Origin: SG8-30 sp963710135
Lineage (GTDB): Bacteria > Pseudomonadota > Gammaproteobacteria > Steroidobacterales > Steroidobacteraceae
Length of the DNA: 64,000 nt
Reading direction: 5' to 3'
Assembly (NCBI GenBank): GCA_963710135.1
Contig: CAVPYY010000003.1
Location: 434,001 to 498,000, forward strand
The notes beneath the pieces were generated by a model. The model was not told the DNA's origin, made no database searches, and was given only the letters and a program-made list of their open reading frames with translations. Made by a program: the position numbers and the translations under genes. How positions within the stretch are numbered: the first letter of the stretch is position 1; each line of letters begins with the position of its first letter. Positions 9,383 to 18,775 of the stretch are shown in pieces.

Positions 9383-11022
9383 TCTCCCTTGCGGTACTCC
9401 GGCGGCTGGTCGGCATCCAGCGGGTCATGGTGCGCCACGGCCTCGACGACTACGTCCGCGCCACGCACCTGTACCGGCCGCTGCGCTTCCTGTTCTATCT
9501 CTCGCCCTGGACCTGGTTCGCGCGCAGCCAGGGCCAGACGCGCGCCGAGAAACTGCGCCTCGCACTCGAGGAACTCGGGCCGATCTTCATCAAGTTCGGC
9601 CAGGCCCTCTCGACGCGCCGCGACCTGCTGCCGCGCGACATCGCCGACGAGCTCGCGAAGCTGCAGGACCGCGTGCCGCCGTTCAGCGGCGCCGCCGCGC
9701 GCGCCCAGGTGGAGCGCACGCTCGGCCAGCCCGTCGGCGAGCTGTTCGCCGCCTTCGACGAAGAGCCGCTCGCGGCTGCCTCGGTGGCGCAGGTGCACGC
9801 CGCCACGCTCAAGGACGGCCGCGAGGTGGTGGTCAAGGTGCTGCGCCCTGGCATGCGCGAGGTCATCGGGCGTGACATCGCGGTGCTGTACGCGCTGGCG
9901 CGCCTGGCCGACCGCTACGCGCCCGAAGCGAAGCGTCTGCGCCCCCTGGAGGTCGTGGGCGAATACGAGAAGACCATCTTCGACGAGCTCGACCTGCTCC
10001 GGGAGGCCGGCAACGCCTCGCAGCTGAGGCGCAACTTCGAGAACAGCCCGCTGCTGCACGTGCCGGAGGTGTACTGGGAGCTGTGCCGGCGTGACGTCAT
10101 GGTGATGGAGCGCATCCGCGGCGTGCCGATCTCCGAGATCGCGCGGCTGCGCGAACTCGGCACCGATATCCAGAAACTCTCGGAAAATGGCGTGACGATC
10201 TTCTTCACGCAGGTGTTCCGGCACAACTTCTTCCATGCGGACATGCACCCGGGCAACATCTTCGTGGACGTCGCGGACCCAGCGAACCCGAAGTACGCCG
10301 CCGTCGATTTCGGCATCGTGGCCTCGCTGGAATCGCGCGACCAGTACTACCTGGCCAGCAACTTCCTCGCATTCTTCGACCGCGACTGGCAGCGCATCGC
10401 GGAACTGCACATCGAGAGCGGCTGGATCCCGCCCAACACACGCGTCGGCGAGCTCACCAGCGCCATCCGCACGGTGTGCGAGCCGATCTTCAACAAGCCG
10501 CTCGGCGAGATCTCCTTCGGCATCGTGCTGCTCAGGCTGTTCGAGGTGGCGCGGCGCTTCCAGATGCCGGTGCAGCCGCAGCTCATCCTGCTGCAGAAGA
10601 CGCTGCTCAACATCGAAGGTCTCGGCCGCCAGCTCTATCCCGAGCTCGACCTGTTCAAGACCGCGCGGCCCATCCTGCGCCAGTGGATGTCGGAGCGCGT
10701 CGGACCCGAGGCGTTCGGCAAGGGGCTGCGCGAACACTGGCCGGACCTCGCCGAGTCGCTGAAGATGCTGCCCGTGGTGCTGCAGCGCGGTGTGCGGCGT
10801 GCCTACGAGGAAGACTTCAGCCTGGTGACGGAATCGAAGTCCGTGGACGCGTTGCGCGCCGAGCTGAAACTCGCCAACCAGCGCCGCAACGGGCTCGTGG
10901 TCGCGGCCGCGACGTTCCTGGGCGGAATCGTCTGGCTGTCGCTCGCCACCCAGCCCGCGATCATCGGCTGGCTGCTGGCGCTCGGTGGCGGGGGCTGGAT
11001 GGTGGCGCGACTGCGCGGTTGA
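9379..11022 (+). CDS. ubiB: UbiB, ABC1/ADCK family atypical kinase for ubiquinone synthesis
   Basis: 547-aa member of the ABC1/ADCK/UbiB family. The family KxGQ motif region appears as FIKFGQALSTRRDLLP (about residues 70-86), the ATP-loop Ala-rich segment AAASVAQVHAATLKDG follows, and the catalytic/metal motifs are HADMHPGN and VDFGIV. Two C-terminal hydrophobic segments (about residues 500-545) anchor it in the inner membrane, as in E. coli UbiB. It is the last gene of the operon; the next gene is convergent. Confidence 0.96.
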   Translation: MISLAVLRRLVGIQRVMVRHGLDDYVRATHLYRPLRFLFYLSPWTWFARSQGQTRAEKLRLALEELGPIFIKFGQALSTRRDLLPRDIADELAKLQDRVPPFSGAAARAQVERTLGQPVGELFAAFDEEPLAAASVAQVHAATLKDGREVVVKVLRPGMREVIGRDIAVLYALARLADRYAPEAKRLRPLEVVGEYEKTIFDELDLLREAGNASQLRRNFENSPLLHVPEVYWELCRRDVMVMERIRGVPISEIARLRELGTDIQKLSENGVTIFFTQVFRHNFFHADMHPGNIFVDVADPANPKYAAVDFGIVASLESRDQYYLASNFLAFFDRDWQRIAELHIESGWIPPNTRVGELTSAIRTVCEPIFNKPLGEISFGIVLLRLFEVARRFQMPVQPQLILLQKTLLNIEGLGRQLYPELDLFKTARPILRQWMSERVGPEAFGKGLREHWPDLAESLKMLPVVLQRGVRRAYEEDFSLVTESKSVDALRAELKLANQRRNGLVVAAATFLGGIVWLSLATQPAIIGWLLALGGGGWMVARLRG

Positions 11023-11035
11023 GCGCCGCGCGGCC

Positions 11036-11737
11036 TCAGGACGCGAGCGCGATCCAGGTTGCCGCGGCGCGCGCCGCCAGCACGCCGTCCGGTCCGAAGA
11101 CCGCCGTGCCGACGAAGTGCTTGCGGCCCTCGGCGTGGCGCTTCCAGCCGGTCACCACACAGGCGGCACCGGGCCTGAGCGGCCGCTCGATGCGCACGCT
11201 CAACTCGCCAAGCAGGGCCCGCTTCCCGGCCAGCGGCGTGGCGAAGTAGCCCGGACAGTCGAGCGCGGCCCACAGGAACTCGGGACGCACCAACCCGTCC
11301 GGACCGGCGAGCGACGCGTCGGGCACCCACGGAGCGGCCACCAGTGTCCCGTCGGTCAGCGGCCCGGTGAAGATCCGCAGCCCGTCGTCGGCTGGGCGGC
11401 GCGGCCCGCACACGAAGCAGCCCGGGAACGGATGCTCGATGAAACCCATGTAGCGCAGCGAAGCGGACTCCGCCTCGGCGCGATCGGGCGGGCGGGGCAC
11501 ATCGATGTCGCAGTGATCGGGCCGCGCCTCGGCGACCACCGTGTCGCCATTCAGGAGCCGCCACAGGTGTCCGTCCTCGTCACGCTCGAGCGTCATCGGG
11601 GTGTCGAGCGGCGGCGGGTGCTTGAGGCGCACGCAGACCGGGCTGCCGATCGCCGCGGCGATGATCCCGCAGACGTAGCCGCCATTACCGGAGTCCGGCG
11701 GACCACGGAACCGCGGCGCGATGACCAGCGTGGTCAC
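11036..11737 (-). CDS. Conserved protein, possible hotdog-fold thioesterase
   Basis: 233 aa from a GTG at 11737 that overlaps the upstream TGA (GTGA). The central segment EHPFPGCFVCGPRRPADDGL followed by LVRPEFLWAALDCPGYFA resembles a group of thioesterase-superfamily-like proteins with tandem hotdog halves, but catalytic residues cannot be assigned with confidence. No signal peptide is present. It is the last gene of a minus-strand set of overlapping small genes (VOC, DUF2007, this gene). Function unknown. Confidence 0.6.
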   Translation of the reverse strand: MTTLVIAPRFRGPPDSGNGGYVCGIIAAAIGSPVCVRLKHPPPLDTPMTLERDEDGHLWRLLNGDTVVAEARPDHCDIDVPRPPDRAEAESASLRYMGFIEHPFPGCFVCGPRRPADDGLRIFTGPLTDGTLVAAPWVPDASLAGPDGLVRPEFLWAALDCPGYFATPLAGKRALLGELSVRIERPLRPGAACVVTGWKRHAEGRKHFVGTAVFGPDGVLAARAAATWIALAS

Positions 11738-12057
11738 GGCGTGGCGCCCGCCCGGGGATGACCGCAGTTCCAGCAGTCCGTGAACTGTCCCTCGACGTGC
11801 TCGCCGCAGGCGGCGCAGGTCCAGGCCGGCTCGACGAGCCCCTCGCCGTGCACCGTCAGGTCGATCAGCTCCTTGGCGCGCTCGAAGTCGAGCGGCGCCA
11901 CCCACAGCTCCGGCCACGCCTCCAGGAACGGGATCTCGCCGATGGCGCCGCCGAGACGCGCGTTGCGCAGCTCCGCGCGGATGCCTTCGGCCGCGAGCAG
12001 GTTGCTGACGTGCGTCACCTGGATGATCGACTCGGCGGTGTAGACGCGCTTCATCAT
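11734..12057 (-). CDS. DUF2007-like signal-transducing protein with zinc ribbon
   Basis: 107 aa. The N-terminal part (MKRVYTAESIIQVTHVSNLL, then AEGIRAELRNARLGGAIGEI) fits the DUF2007/PII-like fold, and the C-terminus is a four-cysteine zinc ribbon, CAACGEHVEGQFTDCWNCGH. This combination is common in small gammaproteobacterial proteins of unknown function. Two adjacent ATGs (12057 and 12054) are possible starts; both overlap the stop of the upstream VOC gene, and the stop overlaps the start of the next gene, so the three genes are probably translated together. Confidence 0.8.
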   Translation of the reverse strand: MMKRVYTAESIIQVTHVSNLLAAEGIRAELRNARLGGAIGEIPFLEAWPELWVAPLDFERAKELIDLTVHGEGLVEPAWTCAACGEHVEGQFTDCWNCGHPRAGATP

Positions 12058-12458
12058 CGGTCCGGGTCTTCGCACAGCTGCAGCGGCGCGCCTCGGACGT
12101 CGCGCGGGTCGAGGTCGACCACGCGCCAGCGGGCGAGCCCGTGGCGCGGTGCGGCACTGGTCAGGTGCCCACCGGCGCCCTGCACCTGCGTGATCGCCGC
12201 GTCGAGATCACCGACCTCGAACGACAGCAGGAACAGCCCCTCGCCGTGCGCCTGCAGATGCCGCATCGGCTCGCCGTCCGCCACCGGCTGCACCAGCACG
12301 ATCCAGGTGTCACCCGCCCGGAAGCGGGCGAGCCGCGCGCCGCGCGCCGGCAGTTCCTCCGGCGGCTCGAAGCGGACGCCGAAGAGCCGCGAGTAGTCCG
12401 CCATGGCGGCGTCGAGGTCGCGGACCAGCAGATTGACGTGATGCACGCCCTGGATCAT
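12054..12458 (-). CDS. VOC family protein
   Basis: 134-aa vicinal-oxygen-chelate (glyoxalase/bleomycin-resistance) fold protein: GVHHVNLLVRDLDAAMADYS at the start and LFLLSFEVGDLDAAITQVQG beginning the second half. The usual metal ligands of glyoxalase I are only partly recognisable, so neither metal use nor substrate can be assigned. First gene of the VOC-DUF2007-hotdog set; the M23 peptidase gene lies 34 bp upstream. Confidence 0.8.
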   Translation of the reverse strand: MIQGVHHVNLLVRDLDAAMADYSRLFGVRFEPPEELPARGARLARFRAGDTWIVLVQPVADGEPMRHLQAHGEGLFLLSFEVGDLDAAITQVQGAGGHLTSAAPRHGLARWRVVDLDPRDVRGAPLQLCEDPDR

Positions 12459-12492
12459 GGGCCCATCGTAGCCCAAGGCGGAGGCCGCGGGC

Positions 12493-13665
12493 TCAGTCGG
12501 GAAAATCGATGACGTCCGACTCGAGTGGCAGCTCGCCGCTGCGCCGGTCGGGGGCGGCAGCCACGAACGGCTGGCGGCTCGGCAGCCAGGCGTCGAGCGA
12601 GCCGACATTGCCGCGCCAATCGAACCGCTCGAACACGAACGGCAGGCCTTCGGCCGCGAGCGGCGCGGCCTTGTCGGCCAGGTGCAGGTGCAGGTGCGGG
12701 GCGTCGGAGTTACCGCTGTTCCCCAGCCGGCCGAGCACTTCACCGCGGCGAACCTTCTGGCCCGGCTCGACCAGGAGCGATCCCGGTTGCAGGTGCCCGT
12801 AGAGAACGTAGGTGTCGCCGATGTCCAGGATCACGAAGTTGCCAGCGATGGTGTCGAGTGTGATCGGCACGGCCATGGACTCGGAAAAGGGCGTGTTCTC
12901 AGGGATGCCGTCGTGGATCGCGACGACCGTGCCGTCGGCGACCGCCAGCAGTGCCGCGCCGTAGGCGCTGAAGTCATCGTTGGCGGGCGGATCGCGGTCT
13001 GCCACCAGGCCGTTGGTGCCGAGCTTGATGAAGTCGATGGCGTAGCGTTGCGCGATGCGGGCCTGGCCGTTGATGGGCAGCAGCGTACGGCGGTGATTGG
13101 CCCTGTTGGACAGGCCGTTCGCCGCAAGCCAGCCCGGACCGGCGAGCGGCGGCCCGAGCACGTGGCGCACGGCGGCGCTGACAGGAATGGGCGCGATCTC
13201 GAGCAGCCAGTCGGGGCGCGGCTCGGCATCCGCCGCCACGACCGGGTGCAGGATCAGGGAATGCAGCAATGCCTGCGGGAGGTACTGCCCGGCGGGCAGG
13301 ATCAGCTCGATGAACAGCACGGCCGTCTCGCCACCCGCCAGCCGCTGGCGCTCGGCGGTCTCGGCGCGGCCCGGCCGGATGAGGTCGGCCTGGAGCCGGT
13401 CGCCATCGATACGTTGCAGCAGCTCGCCTTCTCCATCCCGCACTTCGACCGCGACCAGGTCCAGCGTGATCGGCCGGTAGTTGGCGATGTGCAGCTCGTA
13501 CAGCGCGTGCCGGCCGTCGCGCGCCGGGATCCAGGTCGGCGCTGCGGGACAGCGAACGTCGAGCGGCGCCGCCGGTCGTGGCGTCGGGTCCGCGGCACTC
13601 GCCGTGGCGGCAATGCCCAGCCAGGCCAGCAGCGCGCAGAACTCCCGTACCCCGCGTCGCAGCAT
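12493..13665 (-). CDS. M23 family (LytM/lysostaphin-like) metallopeptidase, secreted
   Basis: 390 aa with an N-terminal signal peptide (about residues 1-24, ending ATASAA), a beta-rich middle domain and a C-terminal peptidase domain. Zinc-site motifs visible are AIDFIKLG (Asp ligand), YGHLQPGSL and HLHLHLADK. The first His of the classical HxxxD motif is replaced (RYAID), as in a known M23 subgroup with an Arg-Tyr-Ala-x-Asp form. An ideal ribosome binding site (TAGGAGGT) precedes the ATG at 13665. Likely acts on peptidoglycan in the periplasm. It follows the phospholipase D gene by 8 bp, suggesting an operon. Confidence 0.85.
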   Translation of the reverse strand: MLRRGVREFCALLAWLGIAATASAADPTPRPAAPLDVRCPAAPTWIPARDGRHALYELHIANYRPITLDLVAVEVRDGEGELLQRIDGDRLQADLIRPGRAETAERQRLAGGETAVLFIELILPAGQYLPQALLHSLILHPVVAADAEPRPDWLLEIAPIPVSAAVRHVLGPPLAGPGWLAANGLSNRANHRRTLLPINGQARIAQRYAIDFIKLGTNGLVADRDPPANDDFSAYGAALLAVADGTVVAIHDGIPENTPFSESMAVPITLDTIAGNFVILDIGDTYVLYGHLQPGSLLVEPGQKVRRGEVLGRLGNSGNSDAPHLHLHLADKAAPLAAEGLPFVFERFDWRGNVGSLDAWLPSRQPFVAAAPDRRSGELPLESDVIDFPD

Positions 13666-13673
13666 GAGACCTC

Positions 13674-15245
13674 CTAGAGCAGGCTTTCGAGGCCCGGTAT
13701 GTGGGCGAGGATGTTGACGATCAGCCGCTGCATGCGCGTGGCGTCCGGCTCCTCGGTCAGGCGCACCATCTCGCCGTCCTTGAGCCCGTACCACACCATG
13801 CCGAGACCGCCCGACTTGCGCGGCTCCAGCTTCAGTTGCCAGGCGCGGTCGGGCTCGAGGTCGCGCTCGATCATCGCAGCGGCCCGTCCGGCGAGCTCCT
13901 CGCTGTGGATGACGATGCCGAGTTCAGTGTTGAGCAAGGCGGAGCGGGGATCGAGATTGAAGCTGCCCACCCAGGTCGTCTTGCGGTCGAAGACCGCCGC
14001 CTTGGCGTGCAGCGACGCATCGCTGGAACTGCCGGTGATGCGCAGGTTGTCGTCCACCTGTGCCGCCTGGCGCTTGAACTCGTACAGCTCAACGCTCGCC
14101 TTCAACAGCCGCCGCCGGTACTTGGCATAGCCTGCGTGGACCGGCAGCACGTCGTTGGCGGCCAGCGAATTGGTCAGGATGCGTGTGCGCACGCCCTCGG
14201 CCGCCTGCTCCATGATGAACTTCGCGCCCTGCCGACGCGGCACGAAGTACGCGGACTCGATCAGCACCTCGTGCTCCGCCTCGGCCCACAGGGTGCCGAG
14301 ACGCTCCAGCACCGGCGACACGTCCGCGTGGTCCGGATCGAGCTTTTCCGGCGGGTCCACGACGAACTCGGCGTCGGCCCAGATCAGCGCCGCGGCGGGA
14401 TCCTCCAGCGTGTCGGCCAGGGAATTGCGCGCCCGGTCGACGCGGTCCTCCAGCTCGGGCACCTTCTCGAGACGCTGGCGCAGGTACCGGCGTCCCGCGG
14501 CGAACTCGGCCGTGGTGACTTCCTTGTCGGTGAGCATCTCCACTGGCACCGCCAGGTGATGTACCCAGTAGGACTCGAAGCTGGCCTCGGCCTGCTCGAT
14601 CAGCGGCCCTGCGACGAACACGTCGAAGTCCGCGAAGTTGGCGCGGTCGTGGGCGTCGAAGTAGTTGTCGCCGATGTTACGGCCGCCGAAGACGCCGGTG
14701 ATGCCGTCGACCGCGAAGATCTTGTTGTGCATGCGTCGCTGCAGGCGGCCGAAGTTGAGCAGGAGTTCGAACGGCCTGAGCCAACGGGCCCGGGCGCGGT
14801 AAGGATTGAACACCCGGATCTGGATATTCTCGTGCGACGCCAGCAGCTTTAGGCCGAGGTCGGAGCCCTTCAGGTTGTTGTCGTCGAGCAGCACCCGTAC
14901 GCGCACGCCGCGATCCGCCGCGTCCAGCAGCTTCTGCGTCAGCAGGATGCCGGTGAGGTCGTCCTCATAGATGTAGTACTGCACGTCGATGGTCGATGAC
15001 GCGAGGTCGGCCAGCACGCCGCGCGCGAACAGCGCCACCGGGCCGTGCTGCAGCAGCGCGAACCCCGACTTGCCCGGGTGCTCTTCGAGATACGGCGCGA
15101 GCTCGCGGCCGAGCCCGCTGTCCCAGGCGGGCGGGATCGGCGTCGATGGAGCGTGTGGCTCGGTTGGCAAGCTGATGCACCCACTCAGGACTGCCAGACA
15201 CAGTAGCGCCGCGACCGACCGGAATGCAGCGCGACTCGTCCCCAC
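13674..15245 (-). CDS. Phospholipase D family lipoprotein
   Basis: 523 aa. The N-terminus is a lipoprotein signal with lipobox LSGC, so the mature protein is membrane-anchored. Two complete HKD motifs are present: HNKIFAVDGITGVFGGRN and HAKAAVFDRKTTWVGSFNLD, consistent with a cardiolipin-synthase/phospholipase-D-like transesterase. The GTG at 15245 is chosen because it gives the lipobox signal and lies 22 bp after the trpA stop. The gene may be read through from the trp operon. Confidence 0.88.
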   Translation of the reverse strand: MGTSRAAFRSVAALLCLAVLSGCISLPTEPHAPSTPIPPAWDSGLGRELAPYLEEHPGKSGFALLQHGPVALFARGVLADLASSTIDVQYYIYEDDLTGILLTQKLLDAADRGVRVRVLLDDNNLKGSDLGLKLLASHENIQIRVFNPYRARARWLRPFELLLNFGRLQRRMHNKIFAVDGITGVFGGRNIGDNYFDAHDRANFADFDVFVAGPLIEQAEASFESYWVHHLAVPVEMLTDKEVTTAEFAAGRRYLRQRLEKVPELEDRVDRARNSLADTLEDPAAALIWADAEFVVDPPEKLDPDHADVSPVLERLGTLWAEAEHEVLIESAYFVPRRQGAKFIMEQAAEGVRTRILTNSLAANDVLPVHAGYAKYRRRLLKASVELYEFKRQAAQVDDNLRITGSSSDASLHAKAAVFDRKTTWVGSFNLDPRSALLNTELGIVIHSEELAGRAAAMIERDLEPDRAWQLKLEPRKSGGLGMVWYGLKDGEMVRLTEEPDATRMQRLIVNILAHIPGLESLL

Positions 15246-15267
15246 GACCGGGCAGGGCGGGCGACGG

Positions 15268-16046
15268 TCAGTCGCCGCGCAGGCTCCGGATGAACGCCGC
15301 CGGATCCTCGCCGCGCTCCAGCACCTCGACCAGCGCCGAGCCGACCACGACGCCATCGACGTGCCCGGCCATGCGCTCGACCTGCTCGGGGCTGCGGATG
15401 CCGAAACCGGCGCACACCGGCACCGGTGATGCGGCGCGCACGCGGTCCATGTACTGGAGCACCTCGTCGGGTACGGCTATCGCCTTGCCGGTCGTTCCCG
15501 TCATGGTCACGGCATAGACGAACCCGCGCGAGGCGCGCACAGCATCTCGAGGCGCTGCGGCGGCGTCACCGGCGTGACCATCTGCACCAGCGCCAGCCCC
15601 TCGTGGTCCAGCGCCTGCCTGAGGTCGTCGCACTCCTCGTACGGCAGGTCGGGCACGATGAAGCCGGCGACCCCGGCCTTGCGGGCGGCCGCGGGCAGCT
15701 TGTCGAGGCCGTAGGCCAAGCAGCGGATTGAGGTAGCTCATCAGCAGCAGAGCGGTGCGCGCGGCCTCTCCGCGAGCCCATCCAGCGTCGCCAGGATCCA
15801 CGCCAGCGACACGCCCTGGGCGAGCGCGCCGTGGCTGGAACGCTGGATGGTCATGCCGTCGGCCATCGGATCGGAGAATGGCACGCCGATCTCGACCACG
15901 TCCGCGGCGTTGCCGATCGCCGCGAGCGAGCCCGCGAAACCCGCCTTGCTCGGAAAGCCGGCGGTCAGGAACCCGACCAGCGCCGGGCGGCCGGCCGCGG
16001 CCGCTTGGCGAATCGCCTGCGCTGATGCGTATCGCACGGCTGTCAT
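15268..16046 (-). CDS. trpA: Tryptophan synthase alpha chain TrpA (frameshifted in this sequence)
   Basis: Cleaves indole-3-glycerol phosphate to indole and passes it to TrpB. Conserved TIM-barrel segments are LVGFLTAGFPSKAGF, VVEIGVPFSDPMADG, GLDKLPAAARKAGVAGFIVP, YAVTMTGTTGK and VCAGFGIRSPEQVERM. Frames change at about 15760, 15718 and 15540 (one deletion, one insertion, one deletion); correcting them gives about 259 aa, a normal TrpA length. The ATG at 16046 overlaps the trpB stop (TGATG). Last gene of the trp operon. Confidence 0.92.
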
Positions 16047-17302
16047 CACAGCTTCCCCTTCAGCAGCGTGCTCTGCAGTGTCGGCATGTCCTTGTCGCCG
16101 CGGCCGGAGAGGCCGATCAGGATGCGCCTGCCCGGATTCTCGCTGCGCCCAGCGCCGGGCGCCCGCAAAGGCGTGCGCCGTCTCGATCGCCGGCAGGATG
16201 CCTTCGGCGTGGCAGCACTCGGCCAGCGCGTCGAGCGCCTCGTCGTCGGTGGCCTGCTCGTAGCGCACGCGGCCGGTCGCGAGCAGCAGCGCGTGCTCGG
16301 GCCCGACGCCCGGAGTAGTCGAGCCCGGCCGAGACCGAGTGCGTTTCCTGGATCTGGCCGTCCTCGTCCTGCAGCAGCATGCGAGTAGCTGCCCTGCAGT
16401 ACGCCCGGGCGGCCGTAGGCGAGCGTCGCCGCGTTGTCGCCCAGTCCCGGGCCGCGGCCGCCGGCCTCGATGCCGAGCAGCTGGACGCCCGCGTCGCCGA
16501 TGAAGGGATGAAACAGGCCGATGGCGTTCGAGCCGCCGCCGACGCAGGCGACCGCCACGTCCGGCAGTCCGCCGGCGCTGCTCCAGCATCTGCGCGCGCG
16601 CCTCGCGACCGATGACCGACTGCAGCTCGCGCACGAGGTACGGATACGGATGCGGCCCGACCGCGGAGCCCAGCAGGTAGTAGGTGCCGTTCCGGGTCGG
16701 ACACCCAGTCGCGCAGCGCCTCGTCGATGGCGGCGCGCAGCGTCTGGTCGCCGCTCGTCACCGGCACGACCTCGGCGCCGAGCAGCTTCATGCGCCCGAC
16801 GTTCGGCGCCTGGCGCTCGATGTCGACCGCGCCCATGTAGACGACGCAGGGCAGGCCGAGGCGCGCGCAGGCCGCGGCGGTCGCCACGCCATGCTGGCCG
16901 GCGCCGGTTTCGGCCACGATGCGCTTCGCGCCGAGACGCTTGGCCAGCAGCGCCTGGCCGATCGCGTTGTTGATCTTGTGCGCGCCGGTGTGCGCGAGGT
17001 CCTCGCGCTTGAGCCAGACCTCGGCGCCCCAGCGCGCCGACAGCGTGCGCGCGTGGGTCAGCGGCGTCGGCCGGCCGACCCAGCTGCGCAGCTCGCGTCC
17101 AGGAGCTCGGCCTGGAACTCCGGCTGCGTGCAGGATGCGGCGCACGCCCTCGTCGAGGCGCTCGAGCGCCGGCACCAGCGTCTCGGGCACGTAACGGCCG
17201 CCGAACGGGACCGAAGCGGCCGCGCGCGTCCGGGAAACTCGCCGCTCGAGTTCCTGCTCGAGCAGGCGCGCCGCCTGTTCCGCCGGCATGGACATAGGTC
17301 AT
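16046..17302 (-). CDS. trpB: Tryptophan synthase beta chain TrpB (frameshifted in this sequence)
   Basis: PLP enzyme joining indole and serine. Visible are FPDARGRFGP then FGGRYVPETLVPALERLDEG, the PLP-lysine segment HTGAHKINNAIGQALLAKR, GAGQHGVATAA, and the phosphate-binding GGGSNAIGLFHPFI. Several slips break the frame (for example near 17105, 16690, 16560, 16370 and 16320). The start is uncertain: the ATG at 17302 directly follows the trpF TAG, and another ATG is at 17295, but a slip in the first codons could hide the true frame. Stop TGA 16046-16048 overlaps trpA. Confidence 0.92.
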   Translation of the reverse strand: MTYVHAGGTGGAPARAGTRAASFPDARGRFGPVRRPLRARDAGAGARAPRRGRAPHPARSRSSRPSSWTRAAQLGRPADAADPRAHAVGALGRRGLAQARGPRAHRRAQDQQRDRPGAAGQASRREAHRGRNRRRPAWRGDRRGLRAPRPALRRLHGRGRHRAPGAERRAHEAARRRGRAGDERRPDAARRHRRGAARLGVRPGTAPTTCWAPRSGRIRIRTSCASCSRSSVARRARRCWSSAGGLPDVAVACVGGGSNAIGLFHPFIGDAGVQLLGIEAGGRGPGLGDNAATLAYGRPGVLQGSYSHAAAGRGRPDPGNALGLGRARLLRASGPSTRCCSRPAACATSRPPTTRRSTRWPSAATPKASCRRSRRRTPLRAPGAGRSENPGRRILIGLSGRGDKDMPTLQSTLLKGKL

Positions 17303-17904
17303 CTACAACTCTCCTGCAGCCGGCACCTGCCGCGCCGCTGCGACGAAATCCCGAATCCGTGCGGGGTCCTTGCGCCCGGGCGCAGACTCGACGCCGCTCG
17401 ACACGTCGACGCCGAAAGGCCGCACGGCGCGCACCGCCGCGGCGACATTCCCCGGCGTCGAGTCCGCCGCGCCAGTATCAGTTCGCGCCCGCGCGGCGAG
17501 CGCGGCCGCTTCCGACCAGTCGGCCAGCTCGCCCGCGCCGCTGCGCGCGCCCTCGAACAGCAAGCGTCGCGGCAGGCGCGCCTGCGCCTTGATGCCGGCG
17601 CGCAGCACCGGCCAGCGGGCAATGCCCGTCGGCAGCACCAGCGCGTCGAGATCCGCCGCATCGGTCTGCCAGGCACGCCGGCACGAAAGTCGCGCAGCAC
17701 CTCGTCCACCAGTTCCTGCGGCGGGTGCAGCGTGACGGCCACCGTCAGCACGTGCGGCCGGCAAACGCCGCCGAGAGCGCCAGCGCGTCGGCCGGCATCA
17801 CGTTGCGCGGCGACGCCGCATGGAACACGAAGCCGATCGCATCGGCGCCGGCCTCCACCGCGGCGTCGACCGCCTCCGCGCGTCGACAGCCCGCAGATCT
17901 TCAC
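17303..17904 (-). CDS. trpF: Phosphoribosylanthranilate isomerase TrpF (frameshifted in this sequence)
   Basis: Amadori rearrangement of phosphoribosylanthranilate. The N-terminus KICGLSTR contains the catalytic-Cys signature of TrpF, and the C-terminal part has FGVDVSSGVESAPGRKDPAR, the family phosphate-binding motif. Slips occur near 17880, 17760, 17680 and 17470. The GTG at 17904 is the nearest start giving KICGL, just after the trpC stop; a start overlapping that stop is possible if a slip lies between. Stop TAG 17303-17305 touches the trpB start. Confidence 0.9.
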
Positions 17905-17913
17905 GAACAGCGC

Positions 17914-18773
17914 TCACCGGCGCGCCGCCGCGGCCCGCCGTCGAGCATCGCGCGCACGACCGCGCCCGGATCGCCGCGCGTTCATCAGCGCGCTGCCGAC
18001 GAGCGCCAGTCGATAACCGGCGCGCGCCACGCGCTGCGACGTCCGCCGCACGTCTGCACGCCACTCTCGGCGACGCGCGGGCAGTCCGGCGGCAGCCGCG
18101 CCGCCAGCTCGGCGAAACGCCCAGGCACCACCTCGAGCGACTGCAGGTCGCGGCAGTTGACGCCGACCAGCACGGACCATCTGCGGCGACGCGGATTCGC
18201 CGGGAGCGCCGTCCGGCCGGCACAGCTCGCCGCGCGACGCTCGATATCGTCGCGCGTCGAAGGCCTCGAGCAGCACGAACAGCCCGAGCTCGCGCGCGCG
18301 CAGTCGAGCATCTCGGCGAGCGCCTCGCGCGACAGCATGCGCACGATGAGCAGCACGCCGCCCGCACCGGCCGCGCGCGCTTCGAGCACCTGGTACGGGT
18401 CGACCAGGAAATCCTTGCGCATCGCCGGCACGCCGAGCGGCGCCAGCGCCGCGCGCCGCAGCTTCGAGGTGCGCCGAGCGAACCGTCGAAGCGGTCCGGC
18501 TCGGTCAGCACCGAGACCGCCGCGGCGCCTGCCTCGCGCGTAGCCGCGTCAGCGCGCGGCATCAGGTCGTCGCTCGCCGCGCCGAGCTGCCCGACCGCCG
18601 GCGAGCGCAGCTTGAGCTCGGCGATCAGGTCGAAGCGGCCGTCGAGCGTCAGCGCCGGGGCGGCGTCAGGTCCCGCGCCCGCCGCTCGCAGGGCCGCCAG
18701 CGGCTCGCGCGCGCGCGCCGAGCGCGCGCGCTCGCGGCTGCTGTCGCGCCATCTGGTCGAGAAAGCCGCTCAT
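17914..18773 (-). CDS. trpC: Indole-3-glycerol phosphate synthase TrpC (frameshifted in this sequence)
   Basis: Closes the indole ring from carboxyphenylaminodeoxyribulose phosphate. It begins SGFLDQMARQQ; conserved segments are DLIAELKLRSPAVG, VLTEPDRFDGS, PAMRKDFLVDPYQVLEARAA, LVGVNCRDLQSLEV, VAESGVQT and LVGSALMNA. At least eight frame changes occur along 860 bp. It is a separate gene, not fused to trpF as in enteric bacteria. ATG at 18773, with the trpD stop 3 bp away. Confidence 0.91.
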
Positions 18774-18775
18774 GC

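Noticed and set aside
7873..10737. Long minus-strand open frame of 954 codons
   Set aside because: Antisense to ubiE-ubiJ-ubiB, with Arg/His/Gln-rich low-complexity translation and no recognisable family.
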